DNA from: SG8-41 sp035574195 | GTDB lineage: Bacteria; Pseudomonadota; Gammaproteobacteria; Burkholderiales; SG8-41 | DNA: 11,948 bases | Reading direction: 5' to 3' | Assembly: GCA_035574195.1 (NCBI GenBank) | Contig: DATLZE010000195.1 | Span: 1-11,948, forward strand | In this document: one piece after another, positions 1 through 9,228 of the stretch | Layout: each line of letters opens with the position of its first letter | Numbering within the stretch: the stretch's first letter is position 1 | Translations under genes and position numbers: made by a program | The notes under the pieces: generated by a model | What the model was told of the DNA's origin: nothing | Databases searched by the model: none | What the model saw: the letters and a program-made list of their open reading frames with translations, nothing else

Positions 1-92
1 AGCACGGCGCGCCCGCCGCGGGTGCGCATGCGCACACGGAAACCGTGGGTGCGCTTGCGGCGCGTAACCGACGGCTGATAGGTCCGCTTCAT
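1..92 (-). CDS. rpmH: 50S ribosomal protein L34, 5' part (runs off left edge)
   Basis: L34 is a small, very basic protein of the large ribosomal subunit that binds 23S rRNA. Reading the minus strand from an ATG at 92 gives MKRTYQPSVTRRKRTHGFRV and then RMRTRGGRAVL up to the window edge. This is the diagnostic L34 N-terminus; about 30 of the usual 44 or so residues are present, so it is a partial gene cut by the window and not a broken one. A GGGA about 8 bases upstream is a weak ribosome binding site. The gene diverges from dnaA, the classical arrangement beside a bacterial origin. By family knowledge rnpA, yidD, yidC and mnmE would be expected further left, outside the window. Confidence 0.97.
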   Translation of the reverse strand, partial: MKRTYQPSVTRRKRTHGFRVRMRTRGGRAV

Positions 93-124
93 GCTCGCTG
101 TCCCGGCTGCTGAAAAAGGGCGCT

Positions 125-153
125 ATTACAACCTCTAACCCCTGTCGTGTCAA
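125..153 (-). promoter_or_regulatory. Predicted sigma-70 promoter of rpmH
   Basis: On the minus strand a perfect -35 hexamer TTGACA (148-153) is followed after exactly 17 bases by TGTAAT (125-130), one mismatch from the consensus -10. Transcription would begin near 118, leaving a leader of about 26 bases before the rpmH ATG. This is the best-matching promoter in the window, as expected for a highly expressed ribosomal protein gene. The start site itself is inferred. Confidence 0.75.
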
Positions 154-196
154 CCTTTGCGGAAGCGCTCGAAACCGCCCGCAGCGCAACGAAATC

Positions 197-205
197 TGTG
201 GATAA
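197..205 (-). promoter_or_regulatory. DnaA box upstream of dnaA
   Basis: The plus strand reads TGTGGATAA, the exact reverse complement of the strong DnaA box TTATCCACA. It lies between the divergent rpmH and dnaA promoters and covers the predicted -35 of dnaA. DnaA bound here could repress its own gene (known in other bacteria), and the site may also be part of the origin. The match is directly visible; the function is inferred. Confidence 0.8.
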
Positions 206-227
206 CTGACCCCAAAGAGGATAAAAT
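199..227 (+). promoter_or_regulatory. Predicted dnaA promoter overlapping the DnaA box
   Basis: TGGATA (199-204, 4 of 6 to TTGACA) and TAAAAT (222-227, 5 of 6 to TATAAT) are separated by 17 bases. Transcription would start near 234. That is essentially at the upstream TTG codon of the open frame, which favours the downstream ATG at 279 as the real dnaA start. The -35 lies within the DnaA box, consistent with autoregulation. Confidence 0.5.
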
Positions 228-278
228 TCGGCCTTGAAAAACGCCCTTCCCACGGGTCCGAACTCCAACACGACGCCA

Positions 279-1610
279 ATGAATGATTTCTGGCGCTACT
301 GCCTGACCCGCTTCGAGAAAGAACTGACGCCCCAGCAATTCCAGACCTGGATCAAACCGCTCCGCTGCCACGCCGAGGGCAATGCGCTCACCCTGGTGGC
401 GCCTAACCGCTTCGTGCAGCAGTGGGTGCGCGACCGCTTCCTCGGCAGGATCGAGGCGCTCGCGCGCGAGCAGCTCGCGCAGGAAGTGGAAATCCGGCTG
501 GTGCTCGCGGACCGGGAGCACGCCGTGGCGGCGGCACCGGCGGCGGCCCGCTCCAGGGATCCGGCTGCGGCGAAGCCGAGCAGCCGCGAGGTCTCGCGCC
601 TCAATCCGGCGTTCTCCTTCGACACCTTCGTCACCGGCAAGGCGAACGAGCTCGCACGCGCCGCCGCCACTCAGGTCGCCGAGCGCCCCGGCACTGCCTA
701 CAATCCCCTCTTCATCTACGGGGGCGTGGGCCTCGGCAAGACTCACCTGATCCAGGCGATCGGCAACTACCTGCGCACCCACGCCCCGGAGAGCAAGATC
801 CGCTACATCCACGCCGAACAGTACGTCTCGGACGTGGTGCGCGCCTATCAGCACAAGGCGTTCGACGACTTCAAGCGCTACTACCACTCGCTCGATCTGC
901 TGCTGATCGACGACATCCAGTTCTTCAGCGGCAAGAGCCGGACCCAGGAGGAATTCTTCTACGCGTTCAATGCGCTGATCGAATCCCACAAGCAGGTGGT
1001 GATCACCTGCGACACCTACCCCAAGGAGATTTCCGGGATCGAGAACCGGCTGATCTCGCGCTTCGGCTGGGGGCTCACCGTGGCGGTGGAGCCGCCCGAG
1101 CTCGAGATGCGGGTGGCGATCCTGCTCAAGAAGGCCGAGGCCGAGTCGGTGAAGCTCGACGAGGAGGTGGCGTTCTTCCTCGCCAAGCACGTGCAGTCCA
1201 ATGTGCGCGAGCTGGAGGGGGCGCTCAAGCGCGTGCTCGCCTACGCGCGCTTCTCGGGGCAGCCGATCTCGGTTGACCTCTGCCGCGAGGCGCTGCGCGA
1301 CCTGCTCGCCATCCAGCACCGCCAGATTTCGATCGAGAATATCCAGAAGACCGTCGCTGATTACTACAAGATCAAGGTCTCCGAGATGTACTCGAAGAAG
1401 CGCAGCCGCAACGTCGCCCGCCCGCGCCAGATCGCGATGGCGCTCGCCAAAGAGCTGACGCAGATGAGCCTTCCGGACATCGGCGAGGCCTTCGGCGGGC
1501 GAGACCACACCACCGTGCTGCACGCGTGCCGCAAGATTGCGCTGCTCAAATCCACCAACAGCGAGCTCACGCGCGATTTCAACTCCCTGCTCAAAGTCCT
1601 GCGGAGCTGA
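279..1610 (+). CDS. dnaA: Chromosomal replication initiator protein DnaA
   Basis: DnaA is the AAA+ ATPase that binds DnaA boxes, melts the origin and loads the DnaB helicase. The 443-residue protein has the four usual domains. Domain I (about 1-80) begins MNDFWRYCLTRFEKEL, as in other proteobacteria. A short Ala/Arg-rich linker covers about 81-105. The AAA+ core has Walker A GGVGLGKTH (148-156), Walker B LLLIDDIQF (207-215) and the arginine-finger region NRLISRFGWGL (R261). The C-terminal DNA-binding domain carries the signature GGRDHTTVLHAC (407-418). The frame is open back to a TTG at 234, adding 15 residues without family resemblance. I chose ATG 279 because domain I starts there and the predicted transcript begins near 234. 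No clear Shine-Dalgarno sequence precedes either start. It is first in the dnaA-dnaN-gyrB series. Confidence 0.98.
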   Translation: MNDFWRYCLTRFEKELTPQQFQTWIKPLRCHAEGNALTLVAPNRFVQQWVRDRFLGRIEALAREQLAQEVEIRLVLADREHAVAAAPAAARSRDPAAAKPSSREVSRLNPAFSFDTFVTGKANELARAAATQVAERPGTAYNPLFIYGGVGLGKTHLIQAIGNYLRTHAPESKIRYIHAEQYVSDVVRAYQHKAFDDFKRYYHSLDLLLIDDIQFFSGKSRTQEEFFYAFNALIESHKQVVITCDTYPKEISGIENRLISRFGWGLTVAVEPPELEMRVAILLKKAEAESVKLDEEVAFFLAKHVQSNVRELEGALKRVLAYARFSGQPISVDLCREALRDLLAIQHRQISIENIQKTVADYYKIKVSEMYSKKRSRNVARPRQIAMALAKELTQMSLPDIGEAFGGRDHTTVLHACRKIALLKSTNSELTRDFNSLLKVLRS

Positions 1611-1621
1611 GCTGTATTGTA

Positions 1622-1630
1622 TGTGGATAT
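1622..1630 (-). promoter_or_regulatory. Near-consensus DnaA box
   Basis: The plus strand reads TGTGGATAT; the minus strand reads ATATCCACA, one mismatch from TTATCCACA. It faces the perfect box at 1658-1666 just downstream of the dnaA stop. Confidence 0.5.
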
Positions 1631-1657
1631 CCCACGACCGCTGTCACGAGCCGCCCA

Positions 1658-1666
1658 TTATCCACA
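1658..1666 (+). promoter_or_regulatory. DnaA box between dnaA and dnaN
   Basis: This is a perfect TTATCCACA on the plus strand, 47 bases after the dnaA stop and 133 bases before the dnaN start. It and the box at 197-205 are the two exact matches I found in the window, and both sit in the spacers flanking dnaA. Confidence 0.8.
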
Positions 1667-1799
1667 AATACCCCACACGCTGTCCCCGTGCCCGTGCACA
1701 GTGTCAGACCGCGCTCGCGCCCCGCAGCCCCGGCACTTTGCCAGATATCCCCAGGCGAGGGGCACCCTTATCAGTCCTACTAACTGTACGACAGAACCT

Positions 1800-2909
1800 A
1801 TGAAACTCGTTCAGCTCGAACGCGACGCGCTGCTGAAGCCCCTGCAGGCGGTCACGGGCATCGTCGAGAAACGCCATACCCTGCCCATCCTGTCGAACGT
1901 CCTGATCGAGCGCAAACAGAAGCGGCTGCACCTCGTCGCAACCGACCTCGAGATCCAAGTGGAGACTACAACCGAGCTCGGCCAGAGCGCGGGCGAGGAC
2001 CTGACCCTCACGGTATCGGCGCGCAAGCTCCTCGACATTCTGCGCGCGCTGCCCGAGGACGCGGAGGCGGTGCTCGACGTGCAGAACAATCGGCTCAACG
2101 TGAAGGCGGGCAGGAGCCGTTTCAGCCTGCAGACGCTGCCCGCGGCCGATTTTCCCGCGCTCGCCGATCCGGGAGCGGTGCAAGCGCGCGTGGCGCTGCC
2201 GCAGAAGGCGCTACGGGAGCTCCTGCTGCTGGTGCAGTATTCGATGGCGCAGCAGGATATCCGCTATTACCTGAACGGCTTGCTGCTCGCGCTGGAAGAA
2301 GGCAAGATCAAGGTGGTCGCCACCGACGGGCACCGCCTGAGCTACGCCGCCCGCCCAATGGGGCAGCCGCAGGACAAGCGCGAGGTGATCCTGCCGCGCA
2401 AGGCGGTGCTCGAGCTCGCCAAGCTGCTCGGGGATACGGAAGACCAGGTCGCCGTCGAGATCTACGGCGCGCAGGTGCGCTTCGCCTTCGGCGACGTCGT
2501 CCTCACCACCAAGATCATCGACGGCAAATTTCCCGATTACACCCGGGTCGTGCCCACCCACTACCAGAAGCGCTTCACGATCAACCGCCAGATGCTGCTC
2601 CAGTCGCTTCAGCGCGCGGCGATCCTGTCGAACGAGAAATTCCGTGGGGTACGCTGGATGCTGGGGGCGAACAGCCTGCGCATCTCCTGCACCAACAACG
2701 AGCAGGAGGAGGCGCAGGAGGAGCTCGAAGTGAGCTACAACGGGGAGGCCCTCGACATCGGGTTCAACATTGCCTACCTCCTCGACGTGTTGAACAACGT
2801 GCACGGGGACAGTGTCGAATGTGCATTCGGGGACGCGAACAGCAGCATGCTGGTGACCGTACCCGACAACCGCGAATTCCGCTACGTCGTGATGCCGATG
2901 CGGATCTAG
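1800..2909 (+). CDS. dnaN: DNA polymerase III beta subunit (sliding clamp)
   Basis: DnaN forms the ring-shaped dimer that tethers DNA polymerase III and other partners to DNA. The product is 369 residues, the normal family length. It starts MKLVQLERDALLKPLQ, has three consecutive clamp-fold domains of about 120 residues each, and contains TDGHRLSYA in the second and KFPDYTRVVP at the start of the third. It ends YVVMPMRI, the conserved C-terminal strand next to the partner-binding pocket. The frame is open for 61 more codons upstream (from 1617), but that stretch is Pro/His/Arg-rich, unlike any clamp, and overlaps the DnaA-box spacer, so ATG 1800 is the start. No good Shine-Dalgarno sequence is visible. 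gyrB follows after 10 bases. Confidence 0.98.
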   Translation: MKLVQLERDALLKPLQAVTGIVEKRHTLPILSNVLIERKQKRLHLVATDLEIQVETTTELGQSAGEDLTLTVSARKLLDILRALPEDAEAVLDVQNNRLNVKAGRSRFSLQTLPAADFPALADPGAVQARVALPQKALRELLLLVQYSMAQQDIRYYLNGLLLALEEGKIKVVATDGHRLSYAARPMGQPQDKREVILPRKAVLELAKLLGDTEDQVAVEIYGAQVRFAFGDVVLTTKIIDGKFPDYTRVVPTHYQKRFTINRQMLLQSLQRAAILSNEKFRGVRWMLGANSLRISCTNNEQEEAQEELEVSYNGEALDIGFNIAYLLDVLNNVHGDSVECAFGDANSSMLVTVPDNREFRYVVMPMRI

Positions 2910-2912
2910 AGG
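2908..2912 (+). promoter_or_regulatory. gyrB ribosome binding site overlapping dnaN stop
   Basis: AGAGG begins inside the dnaN stop codon (TAG, 2907-2909) and lies 7 bases before the gyrB ATG at 2920. The overlap suggests that dnaN and gyrB are on one transcript and translationally coupled. It also supports the chosen gyrB start. Confidence 0.6.
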
Positions 2913-2919
2913 CCGTGAC

Positions 2920-5346
<2,427 letters not shown>

Positions 5347-5349
<3 letters not shown>

Positions 5350-5373
5350 ACCGCGGCTGCCGGCCGCGTTCTA
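5347..5373. terminator. Hairpin at the gyrB stop (possible terminator)
   Basis: CGCGGC (5352-5357) and GCCGCG (5363-5368) form a perfect 6-bp stem around a 5-base loop. The stem extends past one mismatch by TAGA/TCTA pairing (5347-5350 with 5370-5373). It begins in the gyrB stop codon. There is no run of T, so it is not a textbook intrinsic terminator on either strand; it could stabilise a 3' end or assist termination between the convergent gyrB and topB. Confidence 0.35.
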
Positions 5374-5405
5374 GCGACGAAGTTTCCCGATAATTCCGCG
5401 GCTGG

Positions 5406-5424
5406 GGTTGCGGCTCGCGCAACC
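5406..5424. terminator. Second hairpin between convergent gyrB and topB
   Basis: GGTTGCG (5406-5412) and CGCAACC (5418-5424) form a perfect 7-bp stem with a 5-base loop, 13 bases beyond the topB stop on the minus strand. As with its neighbour there is no T-tract, so the terminator call is tentative. Lying between two convergent genes, it could act on both transcripts. Confidence 0.35.
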
Positions 5425-5436
5425 GCGCCGCAATCC

Positions 5437-7983
5437 TCAGGCGGCCTTGCGCCGCGTTTTGGCCGGCGCCTTCGGAGCGCTCGTGCTCGTGCGCCGGGCG
5501 GACGTGCCGGCGGCCGGAGCGCCCGCCGCCTCCTTGCGCGGGGCGCGCTCCTCGAATTCGAAGCCGATCGCACCCGTCGGCTTCTTCACCAGATAGGCCT
5601 TGAAGCGCCGACCCTTCTTCGACACGAAGCGCGACATGAGGTCGGTGCGCCCGGTGGCGAGGAGCTTTTTCATCTGCTCGGGTTCGACCGGCTGCTGCAG
5701 GATCATCTTGCCCGAGCGGAAATCGCAGCTGCGCGCGGGGCCGACCGCCTTCTCGCACACGTAGGCGGCCCCGTGCTCGAACACGCGCGCTCCGCACTTG
5801 GGACAGGGCCCGAGGGATTCCTGCCCGCTGAAGTCCGGCGGGTTCTCCGCCTCCTCCTCGTGCCGCGCCTGCCCGAAGTCGAACTCGAGGCGTCCCTCGT
5901 CAGTGAGCCGCACGCCCGCGGAGAAGGGCTTGCCCGCACGGCTGCGGAAACCAGTGAGCGGACCGATGAAGCGCCGGGTGATGAGCTCTGCGACTTCCTC
6001 TGGCGACCACTCGCGTCCCGAGGTCACCTTCCACAGCGAAAACTCGCACGACTGGCACTGGAACTTGCGGTAGTTCTCCTGCACGACACCGCCGCACTTG
6101 GGACAGGGCGCTTGCACCGTCGCGTAGGCCTGCTCCGGGATGTCGCCATTCTTGATGCGCTCGACCAGGTCACGGGTGACCTGCTCGATGTGGTCCATGA
6201 ACTCCTCGCGCCGCAGCTTGCCCGCCTCCATGAGCTTCAACTTGTATTCCCAGTCTCCGGTGAGCTCGGGAGAGGTGATCTCGGTCACTCCGAAGTGCTT
6301 GAGCGCGAAGAGCAGGGAGAACGCCTTGGGCGTGGGCACCAGCTCGCGGCCCTGGCGGTGGACGTATTCCTCCTGGATCAGGCCCTCGATGATCGCCGCG
6401 CGCGTGGCAGGGGTGCCTAGGCCCTTGGCTTCCATCGCGGCGCGCAGCTCGTCGTCCTCCACGAGCTTGCCCGCGCCCTCCATCGCCGAGAGCAGCGTCG
6501 CCTCGGTGTAGCGCGCGGGGGGCCTGGTCTGGTGGGCGGTGACTTGCGCCTCCAGCACGGTGACGCGCTCGCCAGCGCTCACTGGCGCGAGGTTTTCGCC
6601 CTCCTCCTGCGCCGAGCGGCCGTAGACCGCGAGCCAGCCCGGATTTTGCAGAATGCGCCCCTCGGTCTTGAAGTGGTGCTCGCCGACGCGCGTGATGCGC
6701 GTGGTCTGCAGGTACTCCGCCGCCGGATAGAACACCGCGAGAAAGCGCCGCACCACCAAGTCGTAGAGCTTGTGCTCGGCCTCGTTCAGGTGCTTGGGCG
6801 GGAGCAGCGTGGGAATGATCGCGAAGTGGTCCGACACCTTGGCGTTGTCGAACACGCGCCGGTTGGGCTTGACCCAGCCACTTTTGAGCACCTGCTTCGC
6901 GTAGGGCGAATACTCGCGCATCTCGGAGAGCATCTCCATCGCTTTCTTCACGGTGCCGAGGTAGTCCTCGGGCAGCGCGCGCGAGTCGGTGCGCGGGTAG
7001 GTGAGCACCTTGTGCCGCTCGTAGAGCGACTGGGCGAGCGCGAGCGTGGTCTTCGCCGAGAAGCCGAAACGCCCGTTTGCCTCGCGCTGCAGGCTGGTGA
7101 GATCGTAGAGCAGCGGGGAGAGCTGGGTCGCGGGCTTGGTTTCTTCGCTCACCTCTCCGGTTGCGCCCCGGCAGGCGGCGGCGATCGCCTCGGCCGCGGC
7201 GGCCTCCCACAGCCGCTCGGCCCTGCGCTCGACATCCTCGTCCTTGCGGAATCCAGGGTCGAACCAGCGGCCGTCGTATTCGCCCGCCGCCGCCCGGAAA
7301 CGAGCGTGCACCTCCCAGTAGTCGCGCGGCTTGAAGTTGCGAATACGCTCCTCGCGTTCGACCAGGATCGCGAGCGTGGGGGTTTGCACCCGGCCCACGG
7401 TGGTCTTGTAGAAGCCGCTCTCGCTCACCCGGTTGTTGAACGCGGTCATCGCCCGCGTGCCGTTGATGCCGACCAGCCAGTCGGCCTCGGAGCGGCAGCG
7501 CGCGGCGTCCGCCAGCGCCCGCATCTCGGCATCGGAGCGCAAGCTCGCGAAGCCCTCGCGGATCGCCGCCGGCGTCATGGATTGCAGCCACAGGCGCCGG
7601 ATCGGCTTCGCCGTCTTCGAGTACTGGACGATGTAGCGGAAGATGAGCTCGCCCTCGCGGCCGGCGTCGCAGGCGTTGATGAGGCCGGTGACGTCCTTGC
7701 GCCTGATGAGCTTCAGCAACAGGTTCAGCCGCGCCCCGCTGCGCTCGTCGATCGGAGCGAGCTCGAAGCGGGGCGGGATCACCGGCAGGTGCTTGAACGT
7801 CCAGCGGCCGGCGCGCGGGTCGTGCTCCTCGGGCGCCGCGAGCTCGAGCAGATGCCCGACCGCGGAGGCGAGCACGTAGCGCTCGCTCTCGTAGTAGTCG
7901 CCATGGCGCTTGAAGCCGCCGAGCGCGCGCGCGATGTCGGCGGCGACCGAGGGTTTTTCCGCGATGATCAGTTGCTTGGCCAT
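5437..7983 (-). CDS. topB: DNA topoisomerase III (type IA) with zinc fingers and basic tail
   Basis: Type IA topoisomerases cut one strand through a 5'-phosphotyrosine and pass single strands, decatenating intermediates at forks and in recombination. The 848-residue protein starts MAKQLIIAEKPSVAADIARA (TOPRIM, E9). The second acidic motif is DAGREGE (106-112). KTTVGRVQTPTLAILVEREE lies at 193-212, the active-site LTYPRTDSR (Tyr 329) follows, and YTEATLLSAMEG and GLGTPATRAAIIEGL are at 492-535. The C-terminus has a CPKC...CQSC zinc finger (627-646), a topoisomerase C-terminal repeat, a second CPKC finger (727-753, with C743 and C753), another repeat (about 770-811) and a Lys/Arg/Ala/Pro/Thr-rich tail (815-848). 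ATG 7983 was chosen over an upstream frame start at 8040 because the TOPRIM begins there and a promoter lies within the extension. No clear Shine-Dalgarno sequence is visible. TopB rather than TopA is inferred from EKPSVA, YPRTDS and the neighbourhood. Confidence 0.92.
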   Translation of the reverse strand: MAKQLIIAEKPSVAADIARALGGFKRHGDYYESERYVLASAVGHLLELAAPEEHDPRAGRWTFKHLPVIPPRFELAPIDERSGARLNLLLKLIRRKDVTGLINACDAGREGELIFRYIVQYSKTAKPIRRLWLQSMTPAAIREGFASLRSDAEMRALADAARCRSEADWLVGINGTRAMTAFNNRVSESGFYKTTVGRVQTPTLAILVEREERIRNFKPRDYWEVHARFRAAAGEYDGRWFDPGFRKDEDVERRAERLWEAAAAEAIAAACRGATGEVSEETKPATQLSPLLYDLTSLQREANGRFGFSAKTTLALAQSLYERHKVLTYPRTDSRALPEDYLGTVKKAMEMLSEMREYSPYAKQVLKSGWVKPNRRVFDNAKVSDHFAIIPTLLPPKHLNEAEHKLYDLVVRRFLAVFYPAAEYLQTTRITRVGEHHFKTEGRILQNPGWLAVYGRSAQEEGENLAPVSAGERVTVLEAQVTAHQTRPPARYTEATLLSAMEGAGKLVEDDELRAAMEAKGLGTPATRAAIIEGLIQEEYVHRQGRELVPTPKAFSLLFALKHFGVTEITSPELTGDWEYKLKLMEAGKLRREEFMDHIEQVTRDLVERIKNGDIPEQAYATVQAPCPKCGGVVQENYRKFQCQSCEFSLWKVTSGREWSPEEVAELITRRFIGPLTGFRSRAGKPFSAGVRLTDEGRLEFDFGQARHEEEAENPPDFSGQESLGPCPKCGARVFEHGAAYVCEKAVGPARSCDFRSGKMILQQPVEPEQMKKLLATGRTDLMSRFVSKKGRRFKAYLVKKPTGAIGFEFEERAPRKEAAGAPAAGTSARRTSTSAPKAPAKTRRKAA

Positions 7984-8011
7984 GGGCGGGGCGCGGCAAA
8001 AAGAGCGCAAG

Positions 8012-8040
8012 ATGATAAGAACAAACGCGGGGCCAGGCAA
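8012..8040 (-). promoter_or_regulatory. Predicted sigma-70 promoter of topB
   Basis: On the minus strand TTGCCT (8035-8040, 4 of 6) and TATCAT (8012-8017, 5 of 6 to TATAAT) are separated by exactly 17 bases. The inferred start near 8005 gives a leader of about 22 bases to the topB ATG. It lies in the 93-base dprA-topB spacer, so topB may be transcribed independently of dprA. The rest of that spacer is a GC-rich run including the self-complementary CCGCGCGCGG (8050-8059). Confidence 0.5.
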
Positions 8041-8076
8041 GCGCGGCGCCCGCGCGCGGCGCAGCGGCCGCGCGGT

Positions 8077-9168
8077 TCAACGGCGCAGGCGCTGGTAGCG
8101 CCCGCCGGGGAGCGCCTCCACGCGGCCCTCGATCTCCAAGCGCGTGAGCAGCGCGGCGAGCTCCGCGGCCGCGAGCCCGCTGCGCGCGACCAGGGCATCG
8201 AGGTCGCACGGATCGTGGCCGAGCGCAGCGAGCAGCCGCTGCACGGAAGAATCGGATTCCGGCGCCTCCGGGGCAAGCGCCGCCGCGGGCGCAGCGGGCA
8301 AGCGCAGCTCCTCGAGGATGTCCTGCGCGCTCTCGACGAGCTTGGCGCCTTGCTTGATCAGCGCGTGGCAGCCCTTGGACAGGGGCGAATGGATCGAGCC
8401 GGGGATCGCGAACACTTCTCTGCCCTGCTCGAGCGCGAGGCGAGCGGTGATTAGCGAGCCGCTGTCGGCGGCGGCCTCCACCACCAGGCAGCCGAGCGCG
8501 AGCCCGCTGATCAGGCGATTGCGGCGCGGGAAATTGCCGGCGAGGGGACGCGTGCCGAGCGCAAATTCCGTCACCAGCGCGCCGCGCGCGGCGAGCTCGT
8601 GCGCGAGCGCACGGTTGCGTGCAGGATAGACGAGGTCCATGCCGGTGCCGAGCACCGCGATGCTGCTGGAGGGTGCCGCGAGCCCGCCGCGGTGCGCCGC
8701 GGCGTCAATGCCGAGCGCGAGCCCACTCACGATGGTGAGGCCGGCCTGCGCGAGCGCGCGCGCGAAGGCTTCGGCGTTCGCCACACCTTGGGCGGTCGCG
8801 TGGCGGCTGCCGACGATCGCGAGCGAGGGCCGCGCGAGCAACTCCGCCCGTCCCTTCACGTAGAGCAGTGGCGGAGGATCGGGAATCTCGAGCAGCCGGC
8901 GCGGATAGCGCTCGTCGGCGAGCGTGAGGGCGTGGTGAGAGGGCTGCTGCAGCCATTCGGTCGCGCGCGCCACCGCTGCGTCGGCCGCATTCTCTTTGAG
9001 CGCAGCGGCAACAGGCTCCGGCACGTGGCGGGCGAGCTCGCGCCGAGTCGCGGCGAGAATCCTCGAGGGATCGCGGAACGCGAGCAGCAGGCGGCGCAGC
9101 TCATCGCCGCCCAGCCCGGGCGTGAGGCTCAGCTTGAGCCAGGCGGCGAGCGCCTCGTCGAGCGGCAT
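8077..9168 (-). CDS. dprA: DNA-processing protein DprA (Smf)
   Basis: DprA binds single-stranded DNA entering by natural transformation, protects it and loads RecA; it is also kept in many species not known to be competent. The 363-residue protein has the standard three parts. A helical N-terminal region (about 1-80) includes LSLTPGLGGDELRRLL. The Rossmann-like domain has AIVGSRHATAQG (117-128), SGLALGIDAAAHRGGL (148-163), AVLGTGMDLVYPARN (171-185), FPRRNRLISGLA (213-224) and the EAAADSGSLITA/FAIPGSIHSPLSKGCH segment (231-268). A C-terminal winged helix (about 305-363) ends ALPGGRYQRLRR. All core motifs look intact. It lies 60 bases downstream of the LysM gene and 93 bases upstream of topB. 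The smg gene often found next to dprA is not present. The ribosome binding site is weak. Confidence 0.96.
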   Translation of the reverse strand: MPLDEALAAWLKLSLTPGLGGDELRRLLLAFRDPSRILAATRRELARHVPEPVAAALKENAADAAVARATEWLQQPSHHALTLADERYPRRLLEIPDPPPLLYVKGRAELLARPSLAIVGSRHATAQGVANAEAFARALAQAGLTIVSGLALGIDAAAHRGGLAAPSSSIAVLGTGMDLVYPARNRALAHELAARGALVTEFALGTRPLAGNFPRRNRLISGLALGCLVVEAAADSGSLITARLALEQGREVFAIPGSIHSPLSKGCHALIKQGAKLVESAQDILEELRLPAAPAAALAPEAPESDSSVQRLLAALGHDPCDLDALVARSGLAAAELAALLTRLEIEGRVEALPGGRYQRLRR

Positions 9169-9185
9169 GGCTCACGGGCGGATGT

Positions 9186-9209
9186 GCCGGGCGTGCGCTG
9201 CGCGCCGGC
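9186..9209. other. Inverted repeat in the LysM-dprA spacer
   Basis: GCCGG (9186-9190) pairs with CCGGC (9205-9209), and GCG (9191-9193) with CGC (9201-9203) around a 7-base loop with one bulge at 9204. No T-run follows on the minus strand. It could be an intercistronic RNA hairpin between the LysM gene and dprA, or chance in GC-rich DNA. Confidence 0.25.
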
Positions 9210-9228
9210 CGCGTACACGCGATCCGGC

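Larger units (their letters stand above)
1611..1799. other. dnaA-dnaN spacer, candidate part of oriC
   Basis: This non-coding stretch holds a perfect DnaA box (1658-1666) and a one-mismatch box (1622-1630) in opposite orientation 27 bases apart, plus looser TNTCCCCA-like matches such as 1745-1753. A small CCCC/GGGG hairpin lies at 1749-1762. I see no strongly AT-rich unwinding element and no convincing dnaN promoter. Together with the box at 197-205 it makes this locus the likely origin, but which spacer is unwound cannot be told from sequence alone. Confidence 0.55.

Noticed and set aside
234..278. TTG-initiated 15-codon extension of DnaA
   Set aside because: The extension has no family resemblance and the predicted transcript starts about there; ATG 279 begins the conserved domain I.
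150..1523. 457-residue open frame antisense to dnaA
   Set aside because: It lies wholly opposite a certain gene and has the Arg/Glu/Leu/Val/His-rich composition of GC-rich shadow frames, with no recognisable motif.
1617..1799. 61-codon N-terminal extension of DnaN
   Set aside because: It is unlike any clamp, overlaps the DnaA boxes, and the conserved protein starts at ATG 1800.
1761..1799. Promoter for dnaN in the ACCCTTATCAGTCCTACTAA region
   Set aside because: TTGCCA at 1738-1743 is a fair -35, but no -10 lies at acceptable spacing.
7984..8040. 19-codon N-terminal extension of TopB
   Set aside because: It overlaps the predicted promoter and precedes the conserved MAKQLIIAEKPS start.
6532..8454. 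640-residue plus-strand open frame opposite topB and dprA
   Set aside because: It crosses two real genes and their spacer in antisense and is rich in Arg, Gly, Ala, Glu and Leu; a product of high GC.
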